A DNA stretch of 64,000 nt from assembly GCF_016862555.1 (NCBI RefSeq), contig NZ_BONE01000030.1, forward strand, positions 1-64,000. The letters are read 5' to 3'. Positions within the stretch are counted from its first letter, which is position 1. The number at the start of each line of letters is the position of its first letter. Below the pieces are notes generated by a model. It was given only the letters and a program-made list of their open reading frames with translations, was not told where the DNA came from and did no database searches. This document shows positions 19,023 through 27,221 of the stretch, one piece after another. This stretch comes from Asanoa siamensis (GTDB lineage Bacteria; Actinomycetota; Actinomycetes; Mycobacteriales; Micromonosporaceae). The position numbers were made by a program, and so were the translations under genes.

Positions 19023-19693
19023 ATGACGAAGCAGACGTTCGAAACGCCCAACGCCATCTCCGTTGTTCTCGATGTGCCCGCCGGGCGGGTTGAGTTCATC
19101 GCCGGGGACCGCAGTCACACCAGCGTCGTTGTCGGGCCCGCCGATGCCGGCAAGGGGCGTGATGTCAAGGCCGCCGAGCGGGTCACCGTCGAGTACGGCG
19201 ACGGGTCCTGCGGATCACCGACCCGACCGACCGCAACAAGCTCGTCGGGTCCTCCGGGTCCGTCGCCGTGACCGTCGAAGTGCCCGCCGGGTCGCGGGTC
19301 GAGGGGAAGTCGGCAGCTTGCGAGGTCCGCGGGGTCGGTCGTCTCGGCGATGTCACGTTCGACGGCGCCTACCGGAACATCAGGATCGACGAGGCCGGAA
19401 GCGTCCGACTGACGGCGATCGACGGCGATGTCGAGGTCGTCCGGCTGGGCGGGCCGGCGGAGATCAGCACCGCCCGCGGTGACATCCGCATCGCCGAGGC
19501 CGTGCGGGGCGCGGTGGTGCTGCGGACCGAGCTCGGTGACATCTCCGTCGGCGCGGCCGCCGGCGTCTCGGCCGCCCTGGACGCCGGCACCGGCTACGGC
19601 CGCGTCAGCAACTCGCTCAAGAACGACGGCGCGGCGGACCTGACCATCCGCGCCACCACCTCGCACGGCGACATCACCGCACACAGCCTCTGA
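19023..19693 (+). pseudogene. DUF4097-type beta-repeat protein, frameshifted
   Basis: Two adjacent frames together encode one protein. The first (from ATG 19023) reads FETPNAISVVLDVPAGRVEF up to VTVEYGDG. The second continues VTVEVPAGSRVEGKSAACEV and GDVEVVRLGGPAEISTARGD to the stop at 19693. One missing G in the run at 19203-19205 (GACGGGTCCTG where GACGGGGTCCTG would restore VLRITDPTD) explains the shift, and the total length is one base short of 224 codons. The intact protein would be a right-handed beta-repeat DUF4097 protein, often linked to envelope-stress genes. It could be a real mutation or a homopolymer sequencing error. Confidence 0.75.
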
Positions 19694-19748
19694 GATCACC
19701 CACCACCGGGCCCACCGCGACCGTCGCGGTGGGCCCGCCTACGTGCTG

Positions 19749-19913
19749 TCAGCGGTTGTCGTACGCGGCCACCAGCCGCTTCGGCGCCCTGTGGCGCCAC
19801 CCCAGCTCGATCAGCGTGGCCGCGACTCGGAAGCCGGGCAAGCGGAAGTGCGGCTTCTCGATCACCGAGGGCAACGCCAGCGCCCAGGCCCGTACGTCGC
19901 CCAGTGTGATCAT
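19749..19913 (-). pseudogene. MmcQ/YjbR family protein, internally deleted
   Basis: A 54-residue open frame starts with the usual MmcQ/YjbR N-terminus (ALALPSVIEKPHFRLPGFRV) and ends with the usual C-terminus (RRAPKRL-like: RHRAPKRLVAAYDNR). The central 55-60 residues of this roughly 115-residue family are missing. The ATG overlaps the stop of the DUF1684 gene by four bases, so it was once the second gene of that operon. The fold cannot form with the core strands deleted, so it is probably non-functional. Confidence 0.65.
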
Positions 19914-20509
19914 CTCGGCTCCTGGCCGTGGTAGTTCAGCTCACCCGCCTCGATCGGCGGCGCCAGGCGGTTCTCCTCCGGCGCGAGCGGACAGGCCCAC
20001 CGGTCGTCGTACGCGCAGGACGGGTTGTAGGCGTAGTTGAAGTCGAGCCGGACACGGCCCTCGCCCAAAACTTCGAGACCGCGACCGAACGTGCCCTTGA
20101 CCGTGTCCGTCAGATAACGGCCCGCGCCATAGGTCTGCGGCCCCGCGGTCCCGTCGCGGAAGGGCACGAACAGCCCGCCCCCGTACGCCGAGATCCAGAA
20201 CAGCGTCAGCGGCCCCCACGGCGTCTCCGCGATGCCCACCCGGCGGTAGTGCACCACCCCGTCCGGGCCGCCCGTGTCGATGCTCTCCACACCCTCGGCC
20301 GGCCGCACAGACACCTCGGCGATCGCCCCCGGGTTGGCGGCGAAATAGCGCAGCCCCGCGAACGACGCCCGGGAGTCAGCCGGGATCGGTGACTGAGCGT
20401 GGTTCGCGAACAGCTCATCGCGACCGGCCCGGAAGCCGTCGAGATCCGCGTCGGAGAGGTAGAGGCGGGCCACCCGCTCGCGCCAGTCCGCCAGGTCAAG
20501 GTCATCCAC
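19910..20509 (-). CDS. DUF1684 family protein
   Basis: A 199-residue DUF1684 protein. Diagnostic stretches are WRERVARLYL near the start, RDELFANHAQSPIP, FAGLRYFAANP, and the C-terminal RLDFNYAYNPSCAYDDRWAC and PLAPEENRLAPPIEAGE. The family has no established function. Conserved Asp, Asn, Cys and His residues near the C-terminus suggest a binding pocket. It overlaps the deleted MmcQ gene downstream (ATGA) and is divergent from a MarR regulator. Confidence 0.85.
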   Translation of the reverse strand: MDDLDLADWRERVARLYLSDADLDGFRAGRDELFANHAQSPIPADSRASFAGLRYFAANPGAIAEVSVRPAEGVESIDTGGPDGVVHYRRVGIAETPWGPLTLFWISAYGGGLFVPFRDGTAGPQTYGAGRYLTDTVKGTFGRGLEVLGEGRVRLDFNYAYNPSCAYDDRWACPLAPEENRLAPPIEAGELNYHGQEPR

Positions 20510-20554
20510 ACCACCAGGCTAGCCCCGGGAACAACAGCGGCACCGGCGCAGTTG

Positions 20555-20566
20555 TTCAGATTTGAA
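20555..20566. promoter_or_regulatory. palindromic operator candidate for MarR regulator
   Basis: TTCAGATTTGAA, an inverted repeat TTCA-N4-TGAA inside an AT-rich stretch (GTTGTTCAGATTTGAAATAA), lies 25 bases before the MarR start. MarR proteins often bind such palindromes at their own promoter. Confidence 0.5.
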
Positions 20567-20590
20567 ATAAGCGGTACGGTCGGAGGCGTG

Positions 20591-21064
20591 ATGAGTGACG
20601 AACGGTCGTTGAGCCCGGCGGAGTTGGCCGCCTGGCGCGCGGTCGTGGAGTCCAGCCAGCGGCTGCTCACCCGGATCGAGGGGGAGCTGCGCGAGCAGAG
20701 CGACCTCAGCCTGGCCGACTACCACGTGCTGGTGCGGCTCTCCGAGGCGCCCGACCGGCGACTCCGGATGGGCGACCTCGCGGCCAAGCTGATCTTCGCG
20801 CCGAGCCGGCTGACCTACCACATCGGCACGATGGAGAAGCGCGGGCTGGTCATCCGCCAGCCCTGTCCGGAGGACCGGCGCGGCAGCGAGGCCGTGCTGA
20901 CCGACGCCGGGCTGGCCGCCCTGCGCGCAGCGGCGCCCGAGCACCTGCGGTCCGTACGCCGGCATTTCCTCGACGAGGTCGACGAGGCCGACCTGGCCGC
21001 GCTCACCAGGATCTTCACCCGCACCGACGAGCGGCTGACCGCCGCCCCCGCAGAATCCCGCTAG
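20591..21064 (+). CDS. MarR-family transcriptional regulator
   Basis: A 157-residue winged-helix regulator. The central part reads LADYHVLVRLSEAP, RMGDLAAKLIFAPSRLTYHI (recognition helix) and MEKRGLVIRQPCPEDRRGSE (wing), typical of MarR. A GGAGG site precedes the ATG by four bases; an adjacent upstream GTG is an alternative start. The pirin gene follows nine bases later, so the two form an operon, and the palindrome at 20555 is a probable autoregulatory site. The inducer is unknown. Confidence 0.9.
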   Translation: MSDERSLSPAELAAWRAVVESSQRLLTRIEGELREQSDLSLADYHVLVRLSEAPDRRLRMGDLAAKLIFAPSRLTYHIGTMEKRGLVIRQPCPEDRRGSEAVLTDAGLAALRAAAPEHLRSVRRHFLDEVDEADLAALTRIFTRTDERLTAAPAESR

Positions 21065-21073
21065 GAGAGTCCC

Positions 21074-22063
21074 ATGCCCGCCGTCACCGTCGAAGACGTC
21101 CTCGTCCTCCCGCGCCTGCCCCGCCTCGACCCCGCCGCCACCACGTTCCGGCCGGTGCGCTCGCTGACCACCGCGCCCAGCGGCTTCGAGGGCGAGGGCT
21201 TCCCAGTGCGCCGCGCGTTCGCCGGCGTCGCGCTGACCGACCTCGACCCCTTCATCCACCTCGACCAGATGGGCGAGGTCGACTACGCCCCGGGTGAGCC
21301 GAAGGGCACCCCGTGGCACCCGCACCGCGGCTTCGAGACCGTCACGTACATCATCGACGGGATCTTCGACCACCAGGACTCCAACGGTGGCGGCGGCACG
21401 ATCACCAACGGCGACACCCAGTGGATGACCGCGGGTTCCGGCCTGCTGCACATCGAGGCCCCGCCGGAGCACCTGGTGATGAGCGGCGGCCTGTTCCACG
21501 GCCTGCAGCTGTGGGTCAACCTGCCCAAGGTCGCCAAGATGAACCCGCCGCGCTACCAGGACATCCGCGGCAAGGAGTCGGGGCTGCTGACCACGCCCGA
21601 CGGCGGCGCGCTGATCCGCGTCATCGCCGGTGAGATCGCGGGCCAGACAGGCCCCGGCAGCACCCACACGCCGATCACCATCGCGCACCTGACCGTGCAG
21701 CCCGGCGCCGAGGTCGACCTGCCGTGGCGGCCGGACTTCAACGCCCTGGTCTACGTGCTCGGCGGCCGTGGCACCGTCGGCCTCGACAAGCGGCCGATGC
21801 ACACCGGCCAGCTCGCCGTGCACGGCGCGGGCGACGCGCTGCGGATCACCGCCGACCTCCAGCAGGACGCGCACACGCCGGCCCTCGACCTCTACATCAT
21901 GGGTGGCGAGCCGATCCGGGAGCCGGTGGCGCACTATGGCCCGTTCGTGATGAACACCCGCGCGGAGCTGGTCAAGGCGTTCGAGGACTACCAGGCCGGG
22001 CGGCTCGGCGTGATCCCGGCCGAGCGGGTCCCGCACTCGGCGGGCGAGGGCGACCGCCCCTGA
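21074..22063 (+). CDS. pirin family protein
   Basis: A 329-residue bicupin of the pirin family. The N-terminal cupin has the metal-binding motif GTPWHPHRGFETVTYIIDG (His residues near 80-85) followed by GDTQWMTAGSGLLHIEAPPE (His and Glu ligands). The C-terminal domain starts near VQPGAEVDLPWRPDFNALVY. Pirins include quercetin dioxygenases and redox-sensing cofactors; the substrate here is unknown. The upstream MarR gene in the same operon suggests control by a small aromatic or oxidising inducer. A ribosome site AGGAGAG is present. Confidence 0.92.
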   Translation: MPAVTVEDVLVLPRLPRLDPAATTFRPVRSLTTAPSGFEGEGFPVRRAFAGVALTDLDPFIHLDQMGEVDYAPGEPKGTPWHPHRGFETVTYIIDGIFDHQDSNGGGGTITNGDTQWMTAGSGLLHIEAPPEHLVMSGGLFHGLQLWVNLPKVAKMNPPRYQDIRGKESGLLTTPDGGALIRVIAGEIAGQTGPGSTHTPITIAHLTVQPGAEVDLPWRPDFNALVYVLGGRGTVGLDKRPMHTGQLAVHGAGDALRITADLQQDAHTPALDLYIMGGEPIREPVAHYGPFVMNTRAELVKAFEDYQAGRLGVIPAERVPHSAGEGDRP

Positions 22064-22079
22064 CGAGCGTCAGGCGGTC
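22052..22079. terminator. hairpin across two convergent stop codons
   Basis: GACCGCC-CC-TGACG, AG, CGTCAGGCGGTC forms a 12-bp stem with a two-base bulge and a two-base loop. It contains the stop codons of both the pirin gene and the small membrane protein gene. There is no T-run, so termination strength is uncertain. Confidence 0.5.
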
Positions 22080-22198
22080 ACCAGGAATATCGCGATCACG
22101 CCCAGGACGACCATGACCAGGATGGCGAGAAGGAGACCGTTTTCGCTGTTGGACTCCCGCGTACGGCCGTCCGACTCCGGGATGATCTCACTGCTCAT
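22070..22198 (-). CDS. 42-residue single-pass membrane protein
   Basis: A short gene reading MSSEIIPESDGRTRESNSEN and then one hydrophobic helix (GLLLAILVMVVLGVIAIFLV) to the C-terminus. A strong AAGGAGG site lies six bases before the ATG, which supports real translation. No family was recognised. The polar, Ser/Glu-rich N-terminus and C-terminal helix suggest a tail-anchored small protein. Confidence 0.65.
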   Translation of the reverse strand: MSSEIIPESDGRTRESNSENGLLLAILVMVVLGVIAIFLVTA

Positions 22199-22361
22199 CG
22201 GGGCCTCCTTACCTGCCGTCCTTTGACGATGACGGTAGGCGCGCCGTTACGGAGAGAAATCGCGGTTTCGCGCCATCCCCCGCGGTTCTGTGTCAACGTG
22301 TCCGGCGGCTCACGTCCGGGCCGGGGTGTGAACGGACGGTCGACAGGGAAATCCCCCATGA

Positions 22362-23939
22362 ATGCCGATGGAGGACTGGTTTCTCACAGGGGCGGAGCGC
22401 GGCAATCCCGCGTCGGATCTACCCAACTGGAGCGAAGGCAACCACTGCGAGCCCCTCGTGCACGGCGCGAGCTACTTCGCGGACCTCGTGCGCACCGTCG
22501 AAGGGCTGAGCAAGGGCGACCACCTGCTGTTCACCGACTGGCGCGGCGACCCGGACGAGCGGCTGCTGCCCGACGGCCCCACGGTCGCGGAGCTGTCCTC
22601 CCGGGCCGCCGAGCGCGGCGTGGTGGTCAAGGGGCTGGTGTGGCGGTCCCACCTCGACAAGCTGTCCTACAGCGAGGAGGAGAACCGCCACCTCGGTGAG
22701 ACGGTCGGGGCCGCCGGCGGTGAGGTGCTGCTCGACCAGCGGGTCCGCCGGGGCGGCTCGCACCACCAGAAGCTCGTCGTGGTGCGCCGCCCTGACGACC
22801 CGGCGGGCGACGTGGCGTACGCCGGTGGGATCGACCTGTGCCACAGCCGCCGCGATGACGCCACGCACCTCGGTGACCCGCAGCCGGTGACCATGGCCCG
22901 GGCGTACGGGCCGCGCCCGCCCTGGCACGACGTCCAGCTCAAGCTGCGCGGCCCCGTCGTCGACGTGCTCGACCAGGTGTTCCGCGAGCGCTGGACCGAC
23001 CCGATGCCGCTGGACATCGAGAACCCGCTGGCCTACCTGCGCGACCGCTGGCGGCACGCCGACCTGACCGCCGACCCGCTGCCCGCGCGCCCGCCGGCCG
23101 CCCGCGCCGCCGGTCCGCACGCGGTGCAGGTGCTGCGCACCTATCCGGCGATCCGGCCGCGCTACCCGTTCGCCCCCGACGGCGAGCGCACCGTGGCCCG
23201 CGGCTACGCGAAGGCGATCCGCCGCGCCCGCCGGCTCATCTACCTCGAGGACCAGTACCTGTGGTCCACCGAGGTGGCCGCGCTGTTCGCCGAGGCCCTG
23301 CGGGCCAACCCCGACCTGCACCTGGTCGCGGTCGTGCCCCGGCATCCGGACATCGACGGCCGGCTGGCGCTGCCGCCCAACCAGGTGGGCCGCGAGCTCG
23401 CGCTGCGGCTGTGCCGGGAGGCGGCACACGACCGGGTGCACGTCTTCGACGTGGAGAACCACGAAGGAACGCCGGTGTACGTGCACGCGAAGGTCTGCGT
23501 CGTCGACGACGTCTGGGCCAGCGTCGGCTCCGACAACCTCAACCGTCGCTCGTGGACCCACGACAGCGAGCTGTCCTGTGCCGTACTCGACTCCACACCG
23601 GACCCGCGGGAGCCGCGCGACCCCGGCGGCCACGGTGACGGCGCCCGCGTCTTCGCCCGCGACCTGCGGCTGCGCCTGCTGGCGGAGCACCTGGACCGGT
23701 CCGGTCCGGATGGCCTGGTGGATCCCGCCGAGGCGATCGAGGCCTTGGTCGACTCCGCGGCGCGGCTGGAGGAGTGGCACCGCGGCGGCCGCCGGGGCCC
23801 GCGGCCACCGGGCCGGCTGCGCCCGCACCAACCGGAGCGCCTGAGCCGGCGCACCCGGCTGTGGGCGGTCCCGGTCTACCGCCTCGTCTACGACCCCGAC
23901 GGCCGCCCGCTCCGCGAACGCCTCAAGGGGCGGTTCTAG
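22362..23939 (+). CDS. phospholipase D-family protein
   Basis: A 525-residue protein of the phospholipase D/transphosphatidylase superfamily with two HKD motifs: GSHHQKLVVVRRPDD at about residues 137-151 and VHAKVCVVDDVWASVGSDNL at about 376-395. IYLEDQYLWSTEVAALF precedes the second motif. It has no signal peptide, so it is probably cytoplasmic or membrane-associated and may hydrolyse phospholipids or transfer phosphatidyl groups, as in cardiolipin synthase. The Arg-rich C-terminus (RPPGRLRPHQPERLSRRTR) may bind membrane. A second ATG two codons later is an equally good start. The stop overlaps that of the convergent methyltransferase gene. Confidence 0.9.
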   Translation: MPMEDWFLTGAERGNPASDLPNWSEGNHCEPLVHGASYFADLVRTVEGLSKGDHLLFTDWRGDPDERLLPDGPTVAELSSRAAERGVVVKGLVWRSHLDKLSYSEEENRHLGETVGAAGGEVLLDQRVRRGGSHHQKLVVVRRPDDPAGDVAYAGGIDLCHSRRDDATHLGDPQPVTMARAYGPRPPWHDVQLKLRGPVVDVLDQVFRERWTDPMPLDIENPLAYLRDRWRHADLTADPLPARPPAARAAGPHAVQVLRTYPAIRPRYPFAPDGERTVARGYAKAIRRARRLIYLEDQYLWSTEVAALFAEALRANPDLHLVAVVPRHPDIDGRLALPPNQVGRELALRLCREAAHDRVHVFDVENHEGTPVYVHAKVCVVDDVWASVGSDNLNRRSWTHDSELSCAVLDSTPDPREPRDPGGHGDGARVFARDLRLRLLAEHLDRSGPDGLVDPAEAIEALVDSAARLEEWHRGGRRGPRPPGRLRPHQPERLSRRTRLWAVPVYRLVYDPDGRPLRERLKGRF

Positions 23940-25072
23940 ACCAGCGACCACTCGCGCGGCACGTAGATGGGAGCCGCCGGGTCGCCGCCCAGCACCAGCG
24001 CCGCCCGCCAGCGTTCGATGCCCGGCATGCCCAGGTCGGCCCAGCGGTCGACCAGGATCCCGGCGTCCGAGGCGTACGTCGCCGCGTGCGCGCCGGCCGC
24101 CAGGATCGCGCCGTCGGCCAGGATCGCCGCCCCGCCCGTCCGGGTCTCGTCGAGCAGCACGCAACCGGTGCCGCCGTCGTACGGCGCGCCCGTCGTCCGG
24201 CGGTCCCAGGCGCCGATGCCGAACCAGAGGTCGTGGTAGCGCAGGCCGTCCAACGGCTGCGGCCAGCGGGCCGTCTCCACCTCTTCGAGCGCCGCCCAGT
24301 CGGCCGCGCGGACCGACGCCGGGTGCGCCCACGGGTAGGTCGCGCCGAGCGCGCCGCCCGCCGCCATGAAGCCCGCGCCGCAGACGCCGCCGGCCCAGAT
24401 GTCGGTGCGCGGCGGCCAGCCCGGCTCGGCGATGCGCGCGGCCGGCTCCGTCCACACCCGCAGCACCGGGTTGTTGCCCGCGTGCGCGACCGGCGCCACG
24501 ATCAGCCCGCCGGGCACGAGTTGCGCCAGCCAGTGCGGCGAGATGCCGGTGACACCGACGGTGACCATGACCCGGTCGTACGGCGCGCCGCTCGGCTCGC
24601 CCAGGTAACCGTCGCCGATCAGCACCCGGGCGCCGGTGACGCCGGCCGTGCGCAGCGCGTCGGCCGCCTTGGCGGCCACGTCGGGCTGCACGTCCACACT
24701 GGTCACGTCGGCGCCGAGCGCGGCCATCAGCGCCGCGTTGTAGCCGGTGCCCGCGCCGATCTCCAGGATCCGCATGCCCGCCGCGACGCCGAGCTCCTCG
24801 ATCATCAGCGCCATCAGCGACGGCTGGCTCGACGAGCTGACCGGCCGCCCGTCGGCGAGCTTGGTGACCAGCGCGTCGTTGCGGTAGACGCCGGCCAGGA
24901 AGCCGTCGTCACCCGGGCGCAGCAGGCCCGCGTCCTGGCTGTGGAAGCCGTCGGCCAGGAACACCTCGCGCGGCACGGTCGCGAAGGCGCGGGTGAGGTC
25001 GTCGCGGGTGAGCCCGCCGTCGCGGCGCAGCACGTCGACCAGCCGTGCGCGCAGCCCGGACGCCTCGCTCAT
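23936..25072 (-). CDS. PCMT-like SAM methyltransferase
   Basis: A 378-residue protein with a protein-L-isoaspartate O-methyltransferase-type domain. FATVPREVFL, QPSLMALMIEEL, the SAM motif MRILEIGAGTGYNAALMA and VTVGVTGISPHWLAQLVPGG occur in the expected order within residues 1-215. A 160-residue C-terminal extension of unknown role follows; this is longer than true PCMT. Its ATG overlaps the stop of the upstream kinase-like gene, so the pair is coupled. It may repair isoaspartyl proteins or act on a specific peptide or metabolite; the pairing with a phosphotransferase makes the latter plausible. Confidence 0.8.
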   Translation of the reverse strand: MSEASGLRARLVDVLRRDGGLTRDDLTRAFATVPREVFLADGFHSQDAGLLRPGDDGFLAGVYRNDALVTKLADGRPVSSSSQPSLMALMIEELGVAAGMRILEIGAGTGYNAALMAALGADVTSVDVQPDVAAKAADALRTAGVTGARVLIGDGYLGEPSGAPYDRVMVTVGVTGISPHWLAQLVPGGLIVAPVAHAGNNPVLRVWTEPAARIAEPGWPPRTDIWAGGVCGAGFMAAGGALGATYPWAHPASVRAADWAALEEVETARWPQPLDGLRYHDLWFGIGAWDRRTTGAPYDGGTGCVLLDETRTGGAAILADGAILAAGAHAATYASDAGILVDRWADLGMPGIERWRAALVLGGDPAAPIYVPREWSLV

Positions 25073-26283
25073 GCACCTACCGTAGGCGTCCCCGCGGCTT
25101 CGCGCGCCTCCCGGAGCCAGTGGGGCACGTCGGCCGCGTGGTACGGGTGTTCGGCGGGCTCGATGCCGGCGAGGAACGACGCGTAGACGGCCGCGTTGCG
25201 CAGTGCGGCGACCGGCCGCAGCGCCGCCACCGCCGCCTCGGGGACGCAGCCCGGCACCGCCGCCCGCCAGCGCGCCGCCCACGCCGCCACGAGCCCGGCC
25301 GCCGCGTCGCGGTCGACGTTCTCGCTCAGCCGCAGGATGTCGAAGACCGGGTTCCCCAGGTACGCGTCGCCCCAGTCGATCACCACCGGGTCGCCGTCGC
25401 CCGCGACGCGGGTGTTGCCGGGATGCAGGTCGCCGTGCACGAGCGTGTCCGGCAGCCCGGCGGCGGCCGCGGCGGCGAGCCGCTCGTCGAGGTCGGGGAG
25501 GACCTCGTCGACGGCCGGCCGGTGCGGCGCCAGCGTGGCCCTGATCCACTCCGCGAGCCGTGGGCCGCGCCGGTCGGGCACGCCGGCCGCGGCGAGCGAT
25601 TCGAGGTCGCCGGTCGCCGCACGCTGGATGCCGTGCGCGACCACGCCGATCCGGTGGCGGCCGGCCAGGTCGGCCTCGTACCAGTCGACGCCGGGCACGT
25701 CGGCGAGCAGCAACCGGCCCTCGTCGCCGGCGGCGAGCAGGCCCGGGGCCTGCCCGGGAGCGGCGCCGGCCAGCCAGCGCAGCACGGCGCCCTCGTGGCG
25801 GAAGAACGGCGGCACCTGCTTGAGCCAGGCCTGCCGGCCGTCGGCGGCCTCGAGGCGCCAGATCGCCGACAGGTTCCAGGTGCGGTGCTGGTGCGCGGTG
25901 ATCTCCGACGTCCAGCCGTGCGCGGCCAGCCGCGCCCGGGCCCAGGCCAGGCTGCGGGCGGGGCCGCCGGGCTCGGCGTAGGGCGCCCGGTGGGGCTGCG
26001 GCGCGGCCAAGCCGGCGGGGTCGACGCCGGCCGTCGCGAGCGGCTCCGCGGCCGCCGGCGCGGCCACGCACTCGGCCAGGTAGGTCACCGTGCCGCCGGG
26101 CATCTTGGGACGGTCGGCGCCGAGCAGCCGCAGGATCGTGACGTCCAGGCCGAAGTGCACCCGGGCACCGGCGACGACGTCCGCGGACTCCTGCCACCAC
26201 GGCACCGGCACCGGATAGGGCGGCAGCACGCCGAGCGGCGTGCCGGCGGCGTCGACGAGGACCAGGCGGGCGAGACGGGTCAC
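25069..26283 (-). CDS. APH-like phosphotransferase with extra N-terminal domain
   Basis: A 404-residue protein starting with GTG. From about residue 120 it is a protein-kinase-like phosphotransferase of the aminoglycoside/choline kinase type, with ATP-site RQAWLKQVPPFFRHEGAVLR, catalytic loop LVHGDLHPGNTRV and metal site VIDWGDAYLGNPVFDI. Residues 1-115 form a separate alpha/beta domain (RLVLVDAAGTPLGVLPPYPV...) that resembles Nudix-fold strands but lacks a visible Nudix box, so it is probably structural. The substrate is unknown. It overlaps the methyltransferase gene downstream by four bases, which implies joint action or joint control. Confidence 0.8.
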   Translation of the reverse strand: MTRLARLVLVDAAGTPLGVLPPYPVPVPWWQESADVVAGARVHFGLDVTILRLLGADRPKMPGGTVTYLAECVAAPAAAEPLATAGVDPAGLAAPQPHRAPYAEPGGPARSLAWARARLAAHGWTSEITAHQHRTWNLSAIWRLEAADGRQAWLKQVPPFFRHEGAVLRWLAGAAPGQAPGLLAAGDEGRLLLADVPGVDWYEADLAGRHRIGVVAHGIQRAATGDLESLAAAGVPDRRGPRLAEWIRATLAPHRPAVDEVLPDLDERLAAAAAAGLPDTLVHGDLHPGNTRVAGDGDPVVIDWGDAYLGNPVFDILRLSENVDRDAAAGLVAAWAARWRAAVPGCVPEAAVAALRPVAALRNAAVYASFLAGIEPAEHPYHAADVPHWLREAREAAGTPTVGA

Positions 26284-26326
26284 GCGCGGCAGGCTAACCG
26301 CACCGGCGGGCCGCCGCGACCGGGTT

Positions 26327-26677
26327 TCAGCGCAGTCCCGCGCGCGGCTCCAGCGGGGCGACCACCGGTCTGGCCGGATCGGCCGGCGGGATCGGCTCGG
26401 TCAGCCCGAGCAGCTCCTGGCGGGCGTTGAGCAGCGCCAGGATGAGCTCGTCGAGCCGGGCCGGGGTCAGCGCGTAGCGGCCGATGGGATGGGCCGACAG
26501 CACGGTCGGCGGGGTCCCCGCGTCGATCGCCTGTCCGAGCGTCAGCACGACCTGGTCGGGCGTGCCGTTGGCGTGGTCGAGCTGGGCCAGGAACTGGTTG
26601 GCCAGCTCGACGCGGGGCATGCCGTCGGCGACCCAGTGGACGGGGGCTTCGGGCCGGGCAGCGTCGTTGACCTTCAC
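26327..26677 (-). CDS. conserved-looking hypothetical protein
   Basis: A 116-residue protein from the GTG chosen here; an ATG at 26731 in the same frame would add 18 residues but overlap the divergent phosphoesterase start. It reads PRVELANQFLAQLDHANGTP, VVLTLGQAIDAGTPP and RYALTPARLDELILALLNAR, predicted mostly helical and soluble. No family was recognised. It lies between the kinase-like gene on the same strand and a divergent phosphoesterase. Confidence 0.55.
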   Translation of the reverse strand: MKVNDAARPEAPVHWVADGMPRVELANQFLAQLDHANGTPDQVVLTLGQAIDAGTPPTVLSAHPIGRYALTPARLDELILALLNARQELLGLTEPIPPADPARPVVAPLEPRAGLR

Positions 26678-26729
26678 CTTATCGACGATGACACATGTGC
26701 GCCCGGCCCGCACAAGTAGCGTGGGGAGC

Positions 26730-27221
26730 ATGCTGCTGGTCGTCATGTCGGACACCCACCTGCCGAAGCGGGCGAAGGACCTGCCTGCTCCACTGTGGAT
26801 GATGGTGGACGAGGCCGACGTGGTGGTGCACGCCGGCGACTGGGTCGACGTCGACCTGCTCGACCGGCTGGAGGCGCGGTCCCGCCGGCTCGTCGGGGTC
26901 TACGGCAACAACGACGGCCCGGCGCTGCGGGCCCGGCTGCCCGAGGTGGCCCGGGTCGACCTCGACGGGGTGCGGCTGGCCGTCGTGCACGAGACCGGCG
27001 CGGCGACCGGCCGGGAAGCGCGCTGCGCGGCGCGCTTCCCGGACACGGACGTCCTGGTCTTCGGACACTCGCACATCCCGTGGGACACCGTGGCACCCAC
27101 GGGGCTGCGGCTGCTCAACCCCGGCTCACCGACCGACCGCCGGCGCCAGCCCCACCACACGTTCCTGACGGTGGAGATCGCCGGCGGGGCGCTGACCGAG
27201 GTCGCTTTGCACCAGATCTAG
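26730..27221 (+). CDS. YfcE-type metallophosphoesterase
   Basis: A 163-residue calcineurin-like phosphodiesterase of the YfcE/MJ0936 group. The metal-binding motifs are all present and in order: MSDTHLPK, VHAGDWVDVD, GVYGNNDGPALR, LAVVHETG and FGHSHIPWD, and LLNPGSPTDRRRQP is the family C-terminal signature. It should hydrolyse phosphodiesters with two metal ions; the natural substrate is unknown. A TAGCGT -10-like element just before the ATG suggests a nearly leaderless transcript. Its stop TAG overlaps the stop of the convergent hydrolase gene. Confidence 0.9.
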   Translation: MLLVVMSDTHLPKRAKDLPAPLWMMVDEADVVVHAGDWVDVDLLDRLEARSRRLVGVYGNNDGPALRARLPEVARVDLDGVRLAVVHETGAATGREARCAARFPDTDVLVFGHSHIPWDTVAPTGLRLLNPGSPTDRRRQPHHTFLTVEIAGGALTEVALHQI

